Source: Ophthalmolycus amberensis
Taxonomy: Eukaryota; Chordata; Actinopteri; Perciformes; Zoarcidae
Assembly (NCBI GenBank): GCA_024529925.1
Contig: JAFEUB010001430.1
Location: forward strand, 203,501 to 267,500
Direction: 5' to 3'
DNA length: 64,000 bases
The first letter of the stretch is position 1. The number at the start of each line of letters is the position of its first letter. The notes under the pieces were generated by a model, which searched no databases, had not been told where the DNA came from, and saw only the letters and a program-made list of their open reading frames with translations. The translations under genes and the position numbers were made by a program. Shown here one piece after another: positions 1 to 9,459 of the stretch.

Positions 1-420
1 CTGTTGTTAATAATTAGTGCTGTTAGACGGTTTTTCCTTTTCTTTTTACCTTAGACTCCATCTCACTGCTCTGGAGCTCAGGCGGATCGTTCAACCACGC
101 CTCTGCTCCCTTCATCCCTCAAAGTGCATTTGTGAAACACCTGGGTGAAAGGGGCAGAGGGTCCATGGTGAGGGTCAGTGGCGGCTGGTGGAAAATGTTC
201 TAGGTAGGGCTGTGCCACATCCAATCAATTTCAGCAAACATCCCAGAATGATTTAATGCAAAAAAAAAATGAAGGTATCAAACACGCATTACTACTTTGC
301 AGGTAAATATTTAACATTTATTCCAACATGAAAGAAAGCAGTAAATAACACTTAACACTTAAACAAACACATCAGGACATCGTATTTTTGTCCCCCTCAC
401 AAGCAATTCAGTAAAATATA

Positions 421-535
421 ATTATATATATATGTCATATAATAATATTCTGTATAATATAATAATATATATATCATATAATAATACTCACTATAATATA
501 AAACACAGACATATATATATATATATATATATAAT
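421..535. repeat. AT-rich imperfect repeat with (AT)n run
   Basis: Alternating TATA/ATAATA sequence ending in a pure (AT)n run at about 510-532. It lies next to the gag-like fragment and has no coding content. Confidence 0.8.
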
Positions 536-559
536 TATTTATTTATAACTATATATCCA

Positions 560-1607
560 TTTGCAGGTGCTTATCCCTTAGACCGCTGTGCTCGTTGAAA
601 ATAACATGGAGTCTGGCGTAATAGTCTGCTACAGTTTCACCAGGCTTTTGCTTGCATGATGTTGTTTTTGTCATGTTGATTCTCGGCGGGAAAGCAATTG
701 TCAAAGCTGTAACCAGTAGGTAATCATGTCTCTATATGCAGCATTGTCAACGTGATCCCAGTTGGTTTGTACCTGTCTGGCATTTCCTTGACATGCTGCT
801 CGAACCTTGGCATAGTTGGCTGGGCAATGTTTCTTCATGAGGAGGCGTCTGAGTTCTCCTTCAGTGGGGCTAAACTCACGGCAGAATACGATAACTTCAT
901 CACCAAACGTTGTGCCTGATACTTGGGGGTCTGGCAGATGTGCCAGGGCGTCGGTCATGTCTCTGTCAGTCCAGGGTCTGTGGACCATCATTGCTCCATC
1001 TGGACCTGCCACTTGGACCATCGGGAATGAGAGTTCAGGTCTTTCCTCGTCGTCGTCGGTTCATGGTCCTCGTCCACTTCTGGTGTCACATGAGTGGTTG
1101 TAGGAACCTCTCACTGCGTCTCCAGTTGTTCCCAGGTCCTCATGTGACTTGGCTGGGCTGCCTAGTTGGGACATGGCGTGTGCGGCCTGCTGCATGAGGT
1201 TGGCGACGGAGGAGATCGTGCTCGTGAGGTTGCTGGCAGGAGTGCTGGTTGGAGATGGGTCGAAGTCAGGCTGTCTTTGGTGTGGGCGGGCCTTGCTGTG
1301 CTGCTGGACCGGGTGGAGGGGCCACATATGGTGGAGGTGGGGGAGGACATGCGTCCAGTTCAGGATCCACCCTGTGCAGTGAGGGATAGAGAGAAGAAGA
1401 TTTCTGAGAAGCTTTATCTGCCTCTTTCTCATTTGGTTTATCTACTTTAGACATATTTTTACACTGTTTCTTTCTTTCCATACTTTCAGATTCATCCTTC
1501 CACATTTTCAAACTTATTTTGTGACTTTCTATCATTTCTATAACTTTTTTAACCTGATCTGTTAAATGATCCTCCTTGAGGAAACCCACATTCATTAACC
1601 CATTCAT
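560..1607 (-). pseudogene. Decayed gag-like fragment of an LTR retroelement / endogenous retrovirus
   Basis: Read on the minus strand, three overlapping open segments in different frames (about 1607-1266, 1432-1061 and 1021-701), then a further piece to about 560, give a gag-like order. There is a basic/hydrophilic N-terminal part, a proline-rich linker (PPPPPPYVAPPPGPA near 1300), then a capsid-like block with RPWTDRDMTDALAHLPDP and a EFSPTEGELRRLL segment. Beyond 701 a KQKPGETVADYY motif continues in another frame, typical of retroviral/retroelement capsid. At least three frame changes separate the pieces, and I saw no pol, env or LTR nearby, so it is a dead fragment. The retroelement origin is inferred from motif style; the exact family (gamma/epsilon-like ERV or other LTR element) is not settled. 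Confidence 0.55.
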
Positions 1608-2799
1608 TCAGATGTTAACAACTCATTTCACCATACTTTTTCTTCATGAAAATGACATTAGGCCCTTCAGGTGGAGGAACCTGGTTACTTCCCTGTAATG
1701 CAATTGTAAGTAAAATTGCATTTAAAGAACTGAAAAACGATAAAAACAAAAAAAAAATGTTCATGTTACAATTGGTTATAATCACTTTATGGCAACTGCA
1801 AAATTGTTGATTTTCATATCAGTTCAGTATCTAGTGCTGTAAGATAATTAGTTTCCGTCCAGATTGACTGGTCTAGCAATGTTTCATATGTTATGTGTAG
1901 TTATAATCTCCATGAAGAATCTCAACTACTTTCCAACGGTGCGGATATATTCCTAGCAACTAGTCTTATAATGTTGTACATGTGAATTTAGCTGCTTTGA
2001 TTTCGTGTTTAGAATAATATTGTAGATCTGATATGAAAATGTAGCATCTTTTACAATGTTTAAAATGTGAAGTACAGTTGTTTCATTTATTGAATGAGTT
2101 ACAACTTTTGTACCATCCATGCTGACTCGACTAGTCTGGGAATGTGCTATAAGTTACACATTTATCTTTAATATCAAATGTATTATTGTTAGATGAATTA
2201 AGTGTCCAGTGCCATAGTTTGTTTTGTCCAGTTTGACATCATATTCTTGTAATGTTCAATTTGAACATAGTTGAAGGAAATTATTTTAATAAAAGAGTTG
2301 AATTATTAATTGACACTTATATTTGTTAATTTTTCCACTAAATGTCCAATGACATCAGCACATTCATTATTCTAGTGTTATAGTTGTGGGTAATTATTAA
2401 AGCATCTTTTATTACCTACAAATAAGACACCAAGATCATTCAAATCGGGGAAATACAAAGTTTTATTAAGAAACCAAATTTTCGGGAGGCCCAATTAGCG
2501 GCCATCTTGGATTTTTGAATGGCCAATCAGGCAGGTTTGACCAGATACCAAGATTTCATGCTTGTATCATAATTTGCACGATTAATCTACTATCTGCCCA
2601 ACTACATAAAACATTACACAATCATTTATATCAGCATTTTAAGAGGATTTATATTTTTTATTTATATATATATATATATATGGTTACATATAGTTTCATT
2701 TCTTTGCCATATTGTAAGGAACATGAGAAATCATTACATTCATAAATTCAAAGATAAACATTCAATCTGGTATCCATAGTAACGATGCCATCAAGGACT
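1608..2799. other. Non-coding AT-rich interval
   Basis: No supported gene. The stretch is AT-rich with stops in all frames. It holds a short (TA)n run at about 2661-2682. The only open frame (2515-2745) is low-complexity and runs through that microsatellite. Confidence 0.6.
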
Positions 2800-2965
2800 C
2801 CATGGATAGAATGTTGTCCTGATGACATCACGCATTCTGTGCCTTTTAATGTTGAGGTCTCCATGGATAGAATGTTGTCCTGATGACATCACAGATTCTG
2901 TGCCTTTAATGTTGAGGTCTCCATGGATATAGAATGCTTTCCTGATGACATCACGGATTCTCAGC
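2800..2965. repeat. Three-copy tandem repeat, period 60-61 bp
   Basis: The phrase CATGGATAGAATGTTGTCCT followed by GATGACATCAC recurs at 2801, 2862 and 2922. Each copy is about 60 bp and the third is more diverged (GAATGCTTTCC). The array ends about 60 bp before the coiled-coil reading frame and could be part of its 5' flank. Function unknown. Confidence 0.85.
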
Positions 2966-3025
2966 TTCATATAGTCCCTGCACATTCCTTAACACATTTG
3001 AGGGCAGACATTAACATACGCACAG

Positions 3026-5426
3026 ATGACAATTACATTGAAAACTCTCACCGTTGTTAACAGCAGACATCAAATTCTTTCAGATACACACTTGACGATT
3101 GCATTGGATAACTCTCATACAGTATCTCAAAGTACTCATCAAGTTGGTTCAGAAACACATTTGACAATTGCAATGGAAAACTATCGTACAGTATTTCACA
3201 CCAGAAACCAAGTTGGTTCAAAGATGGAATTAAATTCCAAAGAGGTTGAACCTCCAATGGATTTTTACCTCAGTTCACTGGAGGAACAAGTAAGATGTGA
3301 ACTGTTGGACAGCGAGGCGAGGCTCACCCGAACAACAACTAAGGACAGAGTCCTCCTAGAAATTAATGAAGACCGTCTTCAACATTTTCTAGATGTTCTC
3401 CACGAAAAGACAGAGGAGGAGATGGACATATCTAAGATGTTCTGTCAGGCTAACGCCAAGCTGAAGCTGAAAAATTGTCATCTACGATGGCAAGAGGAGA
3501 AGTCTTCCTATCAAGCCCAGTTGGACGAACAGAGAGCGGAGACAAACAGGATCGCAGCAGCTCTGAAAGACACACAGGACCTGCTGGAGACTGCCCGTCA
3601 CATTCAACCTAAAACTACCACCGAGGAGGAGATGGAGGTATCTAAGAACCTCTGTCAGGCTGCTGTTGATAAACACTTAGATGTCATCAGTCAGCTCAAG
3701 GAGGCTCTTTATAAGGCCGAACAGGAGCTGAAAAATGGACATCTACAATGGCAAGAGGAGAAGTCCTCCCTCAAAGCACGCCAGCAAAACAACTGTGACC
3801 ACTTTCACTCCCAGGTGCAGGTCATCGCATCCATTCGCTCACAAGAGCAGGAAGCAGTAAAACAGAAGCTGGAAAAAGCTCAGGCTTTCTACAAAGCCGA
3901 GCTGGACGAACAGAGAGCGGAGACAAACAGGATCGCAGCAGCTCTGAACGAAACACAGGACCTGCTGGAGACTGAGCGTGTTCAACATAAAACTGCCACC
4001 AAGGCTGAGTTGGAGATATCTAAGAATCTCTGTCAGGCTAGAATTGTTGAACTGGTAGATGACAACAGTAAGCTCAAGGCAGCCTTTATCAAGGCTCAGA
4101 ATGAGCTGAAGAAGAGAGATTTACTGTGGCAACAGGAGAAGTCTTCCTACTTGGATCGGAATAAAAAAGCCTGGGGACTTTATCATACTCTGGTGAAGAC
4201 CACAGCTGATTCTGGAAGAATGGAGAAGGATGCTAAGCAGACGCTGCAGAGATTCCAGGCAGACCATGAAGGCCAGCTGGAGGAGCAGAGAGCGGAGACA
4301 AACAGGATCGCAGCAGCTCTGAAAGAAACACAGGACCTGCTGGAGACTGAGCGTCTCCGTTTCCAGGAACAGTCATCCCTCACGGCACACCTGGAAAAAA
4401 CCTGCAGGGACCACGATCATGCCCAGCTGAAGAACATAGCTACTCTTCAAACATTGGAGGAGAAAGCTACGCAGATGGTCAAAATAGACCAGGTGTCCCA
4501 AGCCCAGCTCGACGAACAAAACGCGGAGACAAACAGGATCGCAGCAGCTCTGAAAGAAACACAGGACCTGCTGGAGACTGAGCGTGTTCAACATAAAACT
4601 ACCACCAAGGCTGACTTGGAGATATCTAAGAATCTCTATCAGGCTAGAATTGTTGAACTGGTAGATGACAACAGTAAGCTCAAGGAAGCCTTTATCAAGG
4701 CTCAGAATGAGCTGAAGAATAGAGATTTACTGTGGCAACAGGAGAAGTCTTCCTACTTGGATCGGAATAAAAAAGCCTGGGGACTTTATCATACTCTGGT
4801 GAAGACCACAGCTGATTCTGGAAGAATGGAGAAGGAGGCTACGCAGACACTGCAGAGATTCCAGGCAGACCATGAAGGCCAGCTGGAGGAACAGAGAGCG
4901 GAGACAAACATGATCGCAGCAGCTCTGAACGAAACACAGGACCTGCTGGAGACCGAGCGTCTCCGGTTTCCAGGAACAGTCATCCCTCACGGCACACCTG
5001 GAAAAAACCTGCAGGGACCACGATCATGCCCAGCTGAAGAACATAGCTACTCTTCAAACATTGGAGGAGAAAGCTACGCAGATGGTCAAAAGAGACCAGG
5101 CGTCCCAAGCCCAGCTCGACGAACAAAGAGCGGAGACAAACAGCATCGCAGCAGCTCTGAAAGAAACACAGGACCTGCTGGAGACTGAGCGTGTTCAACA
5201 TAAAACTACCACCAAGGCTGACTTGGAGATATTTGAGAATCTCTGTCTGGCTCTGTCAGAGATAAACAGTATCAAAGCAGCCCAGAAAAATACAGAAGAT
5301 CTGTTAGGAGCTGAGCGTTCTCTTCGGCAGCACGAGAAGTGCATCCATCAGGCCACCGAAGAAGATCTTCAGAACCGCATCACCAACATGCAGAAGAAGA
5401 AGAAAAAATGGTTCAAACTCTTCTAA
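3026..5426 (+). pseudogene. Intronless coiled-coil repeat gene with a late 1-base frameshift (unknown function)
   Basis: I do not recognise the gene. One frame is open from 3026 to 5188 (720 codons); a better start may be the ATG at 3224 (MELNSKEVEPPMDFYLSSLE), because residues 1-66 are a short 22-23-residue repeat. The rest is highly charged, glutamine/glutamate-rich heptad sequence predicted to form long coiled coils, with no membrane or catalytic motif. The phrase AETNRIAAALKETQDLL recurs six times, and a unit of 606 bp (202 codons) is repeated at high identity across about 3880-5200. Relative to the earlier copy (CGTCTCCGTTTCC), the copy at 4957-4970 reads CGTCTCCGGTTTCC, one G more. This throws the frame, and the homologous reading resumes in the next frame (5061-5426), ending with a lysine-rich tail before TAA. 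It could be a recently damaged gene, an allele, or an assembly error. Confidence 0.6.
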
Positions 5427-5484
5427 TGCCTGGCTCCCTACTGTCAAAACATCAGACAGTAAAACACTGACGGGGTACATTGTA

Positions 5485-5945
5485 CTGCACGGGTACTTCT
5501 GGTACTTTTAAGTACATCTTGCTGATTATAACATACTTGACTAAGGTTTTGAATGCATGACTTTTACTCGTCGTGTATTGTTTCATCAGTATGGTATTAG
5601 TACTTTTACTATAGTGAAGGATCTGAATCATTTATCCTCCACTAATTACTTGTAAGTGAGTTTGGCAAACAGTTAATATACAAAGAGTGGTTCTTAACCC
5701 TGGCTCCAGATCCTTGACCGGATCAAGGATCTGGAGCCCCTAACCCTAACCACTCTTTGTATATGAACTGTTTGCCAGACTCACTTACAAGTAATTAGTG
5801 GAGGAAAATAGTATTCAGATCCTTCACTGCAGTAAAAGTACTAATACCTACTGATGAAACAATCCACGACGAGTGAAAGTCCTGCATTCAAAACCTTAGT
5901 CAAGTATGTTATAATCAGCAAGATACAGTGGAAGTACCCGTGCAG
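5485..5945. mobile_element. 461-bp foldback (palindromic) element
   Basis: The two ends are exact reverse complements (CTGCACGGGTACTTC at 5485, GAAGTACCCGTGCAG ending 5945). Almost the whole length folds back, meeting at a hairpin whose arms TCCTTGA (5711-5717) and TCAAGGA (5723-5729) flank a 5-base loop. Arms differ by small substitutions and indels (for example TAACCCTAACC only in the right arm). This is typical of a foldback or MITE-type non-autonomous transposon; I could not identify a family or target duplication. Confidence 0.8.
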
Positions 5946-5970
5946 TGAATAACCCCACGCCCCTAGGGTT

Positions 5971-6170
5971 CATTCTGTACACACGACATCATTGCACTTC
6001 TGTCCATCCTGGGAGAGGGATCCCTCCTCTGTTGCTTTCCCACAGGTTTCTTCCTCTTTCTCCCTGTTGAAGGGTTTTTTGGGGGAGTTTTTCCTGTTTC
6101 GATGCGAGGGTTCTGGGACAAGAGGATGTCGTATGTGTACAGATTGTAAAACCCTCTGAGGCAAAAAAAA
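5971..6170 (+). repeat. Teleost dispersed repeat (TTCTGTACACACGACATC... CCCTCTGAGGC family)
   Basis: Contains the string GTACAGATTGTAAAACCCTC and the block CCCTGTTGAAGGGTTTTTTG, which I recognise as a very common fish interspersed repeat, probably a retroposon 3' region. A short tail copy is at about 6833-6860 and a minus-strand copy at 31222-31372. An A/TA-rich tail follows to 6295. Family name not asserted. Confidence 0.65.
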
Positions 6171-6175
6171 AAACA

Positions 6176-6194
6176 AAAAAAATATATATACATC

Positions 6195-6233
<39 letters not shown>

Positions 6234-6296
6234 ACAAAAAAAACAAAATATATATATATATATATATAAAAAAAGAAAAAAAAAAAAAAAGAAAAA
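6176..6296. repeat. A-rich and (TA)n low-complexity tract
   Basis: Alternating A-runs and (TA)n runs. This explains several spurious open frames on the minus strand here. Confidence 0.9.
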
Positions 6297-6299
6297 TCT

Positions 6300-6605
6300 C
6301 CTCCGCGAATCGCCACCTTATCGTGGTGGAGGAGTTTGAGTGGCTCAGTGATCCTGGGAGCTATGTTGTCCGGGGCATTAGCCCAAGGCAAAGAGGTTTC
6401 AGGGGAGAGCCCAGACTAAGAGCGGTTCAAAACGACCCATAGCCCACGGACTTTAGCCACCTCGCCCGGACCAGGGAAACCGGGGCACCCTCCCGGAGCC
6501 AGACCCAGGAGGGGAGCTCGTAGGTGAGCGTCTGGTGGCCGGGCCTTTGCCCATGGGGCCCGGTCGGGCTCAGCCCGAATAAACACCATGGAGCAGCCCC
6601 CCTGT
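6300..6605 (+). mobile_element. GC-rich retroelement 5'-region-like fragment
   Basis: A GC-rich island in AT-rich surroundings, beginning CGAATCGCCACCTTATCG and including GGTGGCCGGGCCTTTGCCCA. I recognise this as a widespread teleost retroelement leader (non-LTR type), but cannot name the family with certainty. No reverse transcriptase follows, so it is a fragment. Confidence 0.5.
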
Positions 6606-7938
6606 GGACACACCACTATATAAAAATAGTTTGAACAAAAAATTGATCATCTCTCCTCTCTGCTCGCCCATTATTTTTATTCATTTGCTGCCATAGGGTG
6701 CACCCTTTTCATTTAGGATCTCATTTGTGTACTAGGAAGGACACAAAAATAGCTGCAGTAAAAGGCCTCGAAAGAGCACCCTGGCATCAGGTGAAACTGA
6801 AGGAGAAGAGAAAGGAATAACTTCAATAGTTCAGCTTGTAAAACCCTCTGAGGCTAATTTAAAAAAAATTAAAAATTGTAAAAAATTTAAAATAAATTTA
6901 ATTGAATGTGTGTTTTAATTATGTCATGCTTGTAAATCGTTGTTGAAAATTCTAAGTTGTAATACGGTCATGTTTAATATTTTAATGTGTAAAATTTTGA
7001 TGTATAAATTCAGGTTCTCATTTGCACCCAACAGCCTGAAAATATACAGTAAGTTGGCTCAACTGATTTGACATGTTGGCCCAAATATAGTGTCTATAGT
7101 CTGTTGGTCATCTAAAGAGAATAATTAAATTAAAAACACCTGAACATTACTTTCTGCAACATTTTGCTGGTTTAGTACGAGTCTAAAGTGGCTTAAGAAC
7201 TTAAGGCAAGAAGGTTCATTTAATGTCACAGCACCTTTCAAACACAGCTGCAATTCAAGGTTTTATGGCAAGGAAATGCATTAGAAAGGTTAATATATCC
7301 AGCATCCAGCAGCAGAAGTGAGCAGAGGGCTGTAAAGACCCGCTGACGACATCAACTGTCTGAAGAGACCTGAAGCCCCGCCCACGCTGCCGCACAGAGC
7401 GCCAACGCTTGTATAGTATTAATTATCGTTAATATTATTTATTTATTCAGATGCATCGATACCGAAACATATTTCAGTCAAAAACTGACTCAAATAGCTG
7501 AATCAGCTATCGGTGACGACATGCAGATCCGGTATAGGATACCAATATTTAAATAAATAACAATTCAGTACATTTTTATCTATGTATTTATTTGTCTAAT
7601 TTTGTTTTTTAAAGTTAGGAAAGCAATGTTTAAGTCAAGCCTGATTTTTGCCTGAGACATATATTTCATGTATTTATTTATTACTGTGTTTATTTATACA
7701 TTTATGTTTACATATGTATATCATTTCAACCAACCTGTGTAAATCTCAATCATAATGATCATGACAATAATGACATCTTGACATTAAAGGCTTTGATATC
7801 ACTGAGGGACACATGAACCAGACCACATGGGTTAAAGGTTACGGAGACTTGAGGGTGGGGTCAGAGGCACAAGGATGCAATGGATGCTAAACACCTTTAA
7901 TTAATGCTGTGATGTGTAGAATTGATGAAATCTGATGG

Positions 7939-7978
<40 letters not shown>

Positions 7979-8839
7979 CCAATTGTTTTTAACAGGTTTG
8001 GCTCTCAGAGTTGAACACAGTCCCAGTTCTGGTGTACTTTCCCTGGTTGAGTACTTGATCTGCTTAAGTTTTAAGAAACAGCAATTTTGTTCACATGCAG
8101 CTCTTTCATGAATTTGTTGTCCTCCTCTTCTTCCACCCCGCCCCCTGTGTGCTGAGGCTGTCGAGTGGGTGGAGGTGGAACCAGCCAGATGTGCAGGAGA
8201 ACACATCTGGGGTTTGGGTTTGACCTCTGGTGGCTGTCTCGGGGGTTTGGGCTGAGGAACCAGCGGCTGCTCTTTCTCCTTCTCCCCCTCATCCTTGAAC
8301 AGATTCATGAAGCAGAAACACAGGATCGAATAAATGAAGCGACTCTACCTCTCCTGACCTTCCTGTGGTTAGACCTGAATTGACATCATTGTCATTCTAA
8401 ATAGTAGCAGAGCTGCTTCATGTCCGCCGTTGATGCTATACATTGAAATTGTGCTAATAAGGTCAATACTACATACATAAAGTCAATGGTAAAAAACGCT
8501 AATGAGTATGTAATGATGATGCAGAGCCCATGAACGTGATCTTTTTTGTTCAATAGTGGCAGTACGCTGAGACAAGTCATATTAAGGCCTATTAGGCCTT
8601 TTGTAGCAATTTGCAAACCATGGGACTGATTGAGATTGTACTAAATCAATTCATATTTTGTGTGTGTAATAACAGACGTCAAATGAAAACAGTTCTTCTT
8701 GGCTTTGCACTGGAAGAGTCATGAACCACAGTCATTACATCAAGTCAGTATTGCTCCTATAACTTAAGTCTTAGTTTCTTCTCATGTACTAGTGATGAAT
8801 ACAGATACCACTCATTAAATACATTTTAAATCAGTAGTA
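6606..8839. other. Non-coding interval with (TA)n microsatellite
   Basis: No supported gene. A (TA)n run lies at 7941-7972. A proline/lysine-rich minus-strand frame around 8130-8300 is open but has no recognisable homologue and no convincing splice context, so I do not call it. The right end approaches the probable poly(A) site of csrnp1. Confidence 0.5.
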
Positions 8840-8853
8840 AATTGAAAAAATGT

Positions 8854-8859
8854 TTTATT
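8854..8859 (-). terminator. Candidate poly(A) signal for csrnp1
   Basis: AATAAA on the minus strand (TTTATT on plus) about 600 bp downstream of the csrnp1 stop codon. It would give a roughly 0.6-kb AT-rich 3' UTR. Inferred from position only. Confidence 0.4.
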
Positions 8860-9459
8860 ATATTATTCCAATACAGAAATGTCCCAAACATGTTGTTTAG
8901 CATATACAAGATAATCCACAATCAGAAAGGCAGTAGAAAATAATTCAGAACTCTGGGGTTGATTTATGAAATGTTTCATTCTGGCAAGTGGATTATAATC
9001 TTATACCATGGCCAGCTACCTGCAAAATATGCATAGTTTTGTTGACACGCGGGGCAATACTTTTCAAAGTGGGAACTTTGTATTGCCTCTATCTTTGTGA
9101 CCTTTGGAATAAATATTACTTTCAACAACTTAACTTGCAATGAGCAGCGATGAGGCTGAAGCATCAGAGCCAAATCCAAATATTGTTAGTGGCCATAGTA
9201 TAAGAAATTAAATAGCATATCAGACATGATTATACAGGTTCAGGAAATAAAAAATACATATATTAATTATTAAGTGTTGTTTCTCTGAAATAAAGGCAAA
9301 AATATTTTTAGGAAATAGAAAACTAAATTTCCAGCTATAGGGAACAAATGTTTCATCATTGATTCTTTGTACATTGAAATGTTTCTTACAAATACATTCA
9401 TTATACATACAATTCTGGGACACAGTTTCTTGGTATGTCACTAGAAGGCCTTGAATCAG

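Noticed and set aside
8071..8308. Minus-strand proline/lysine-rich open frames near a (TA)n repeat
   Set aside because: No recognisable family and no consistent splice partners; runs into the microsatellite. I considered a MOBP-like gene because of the neighbourhood but could not support it.
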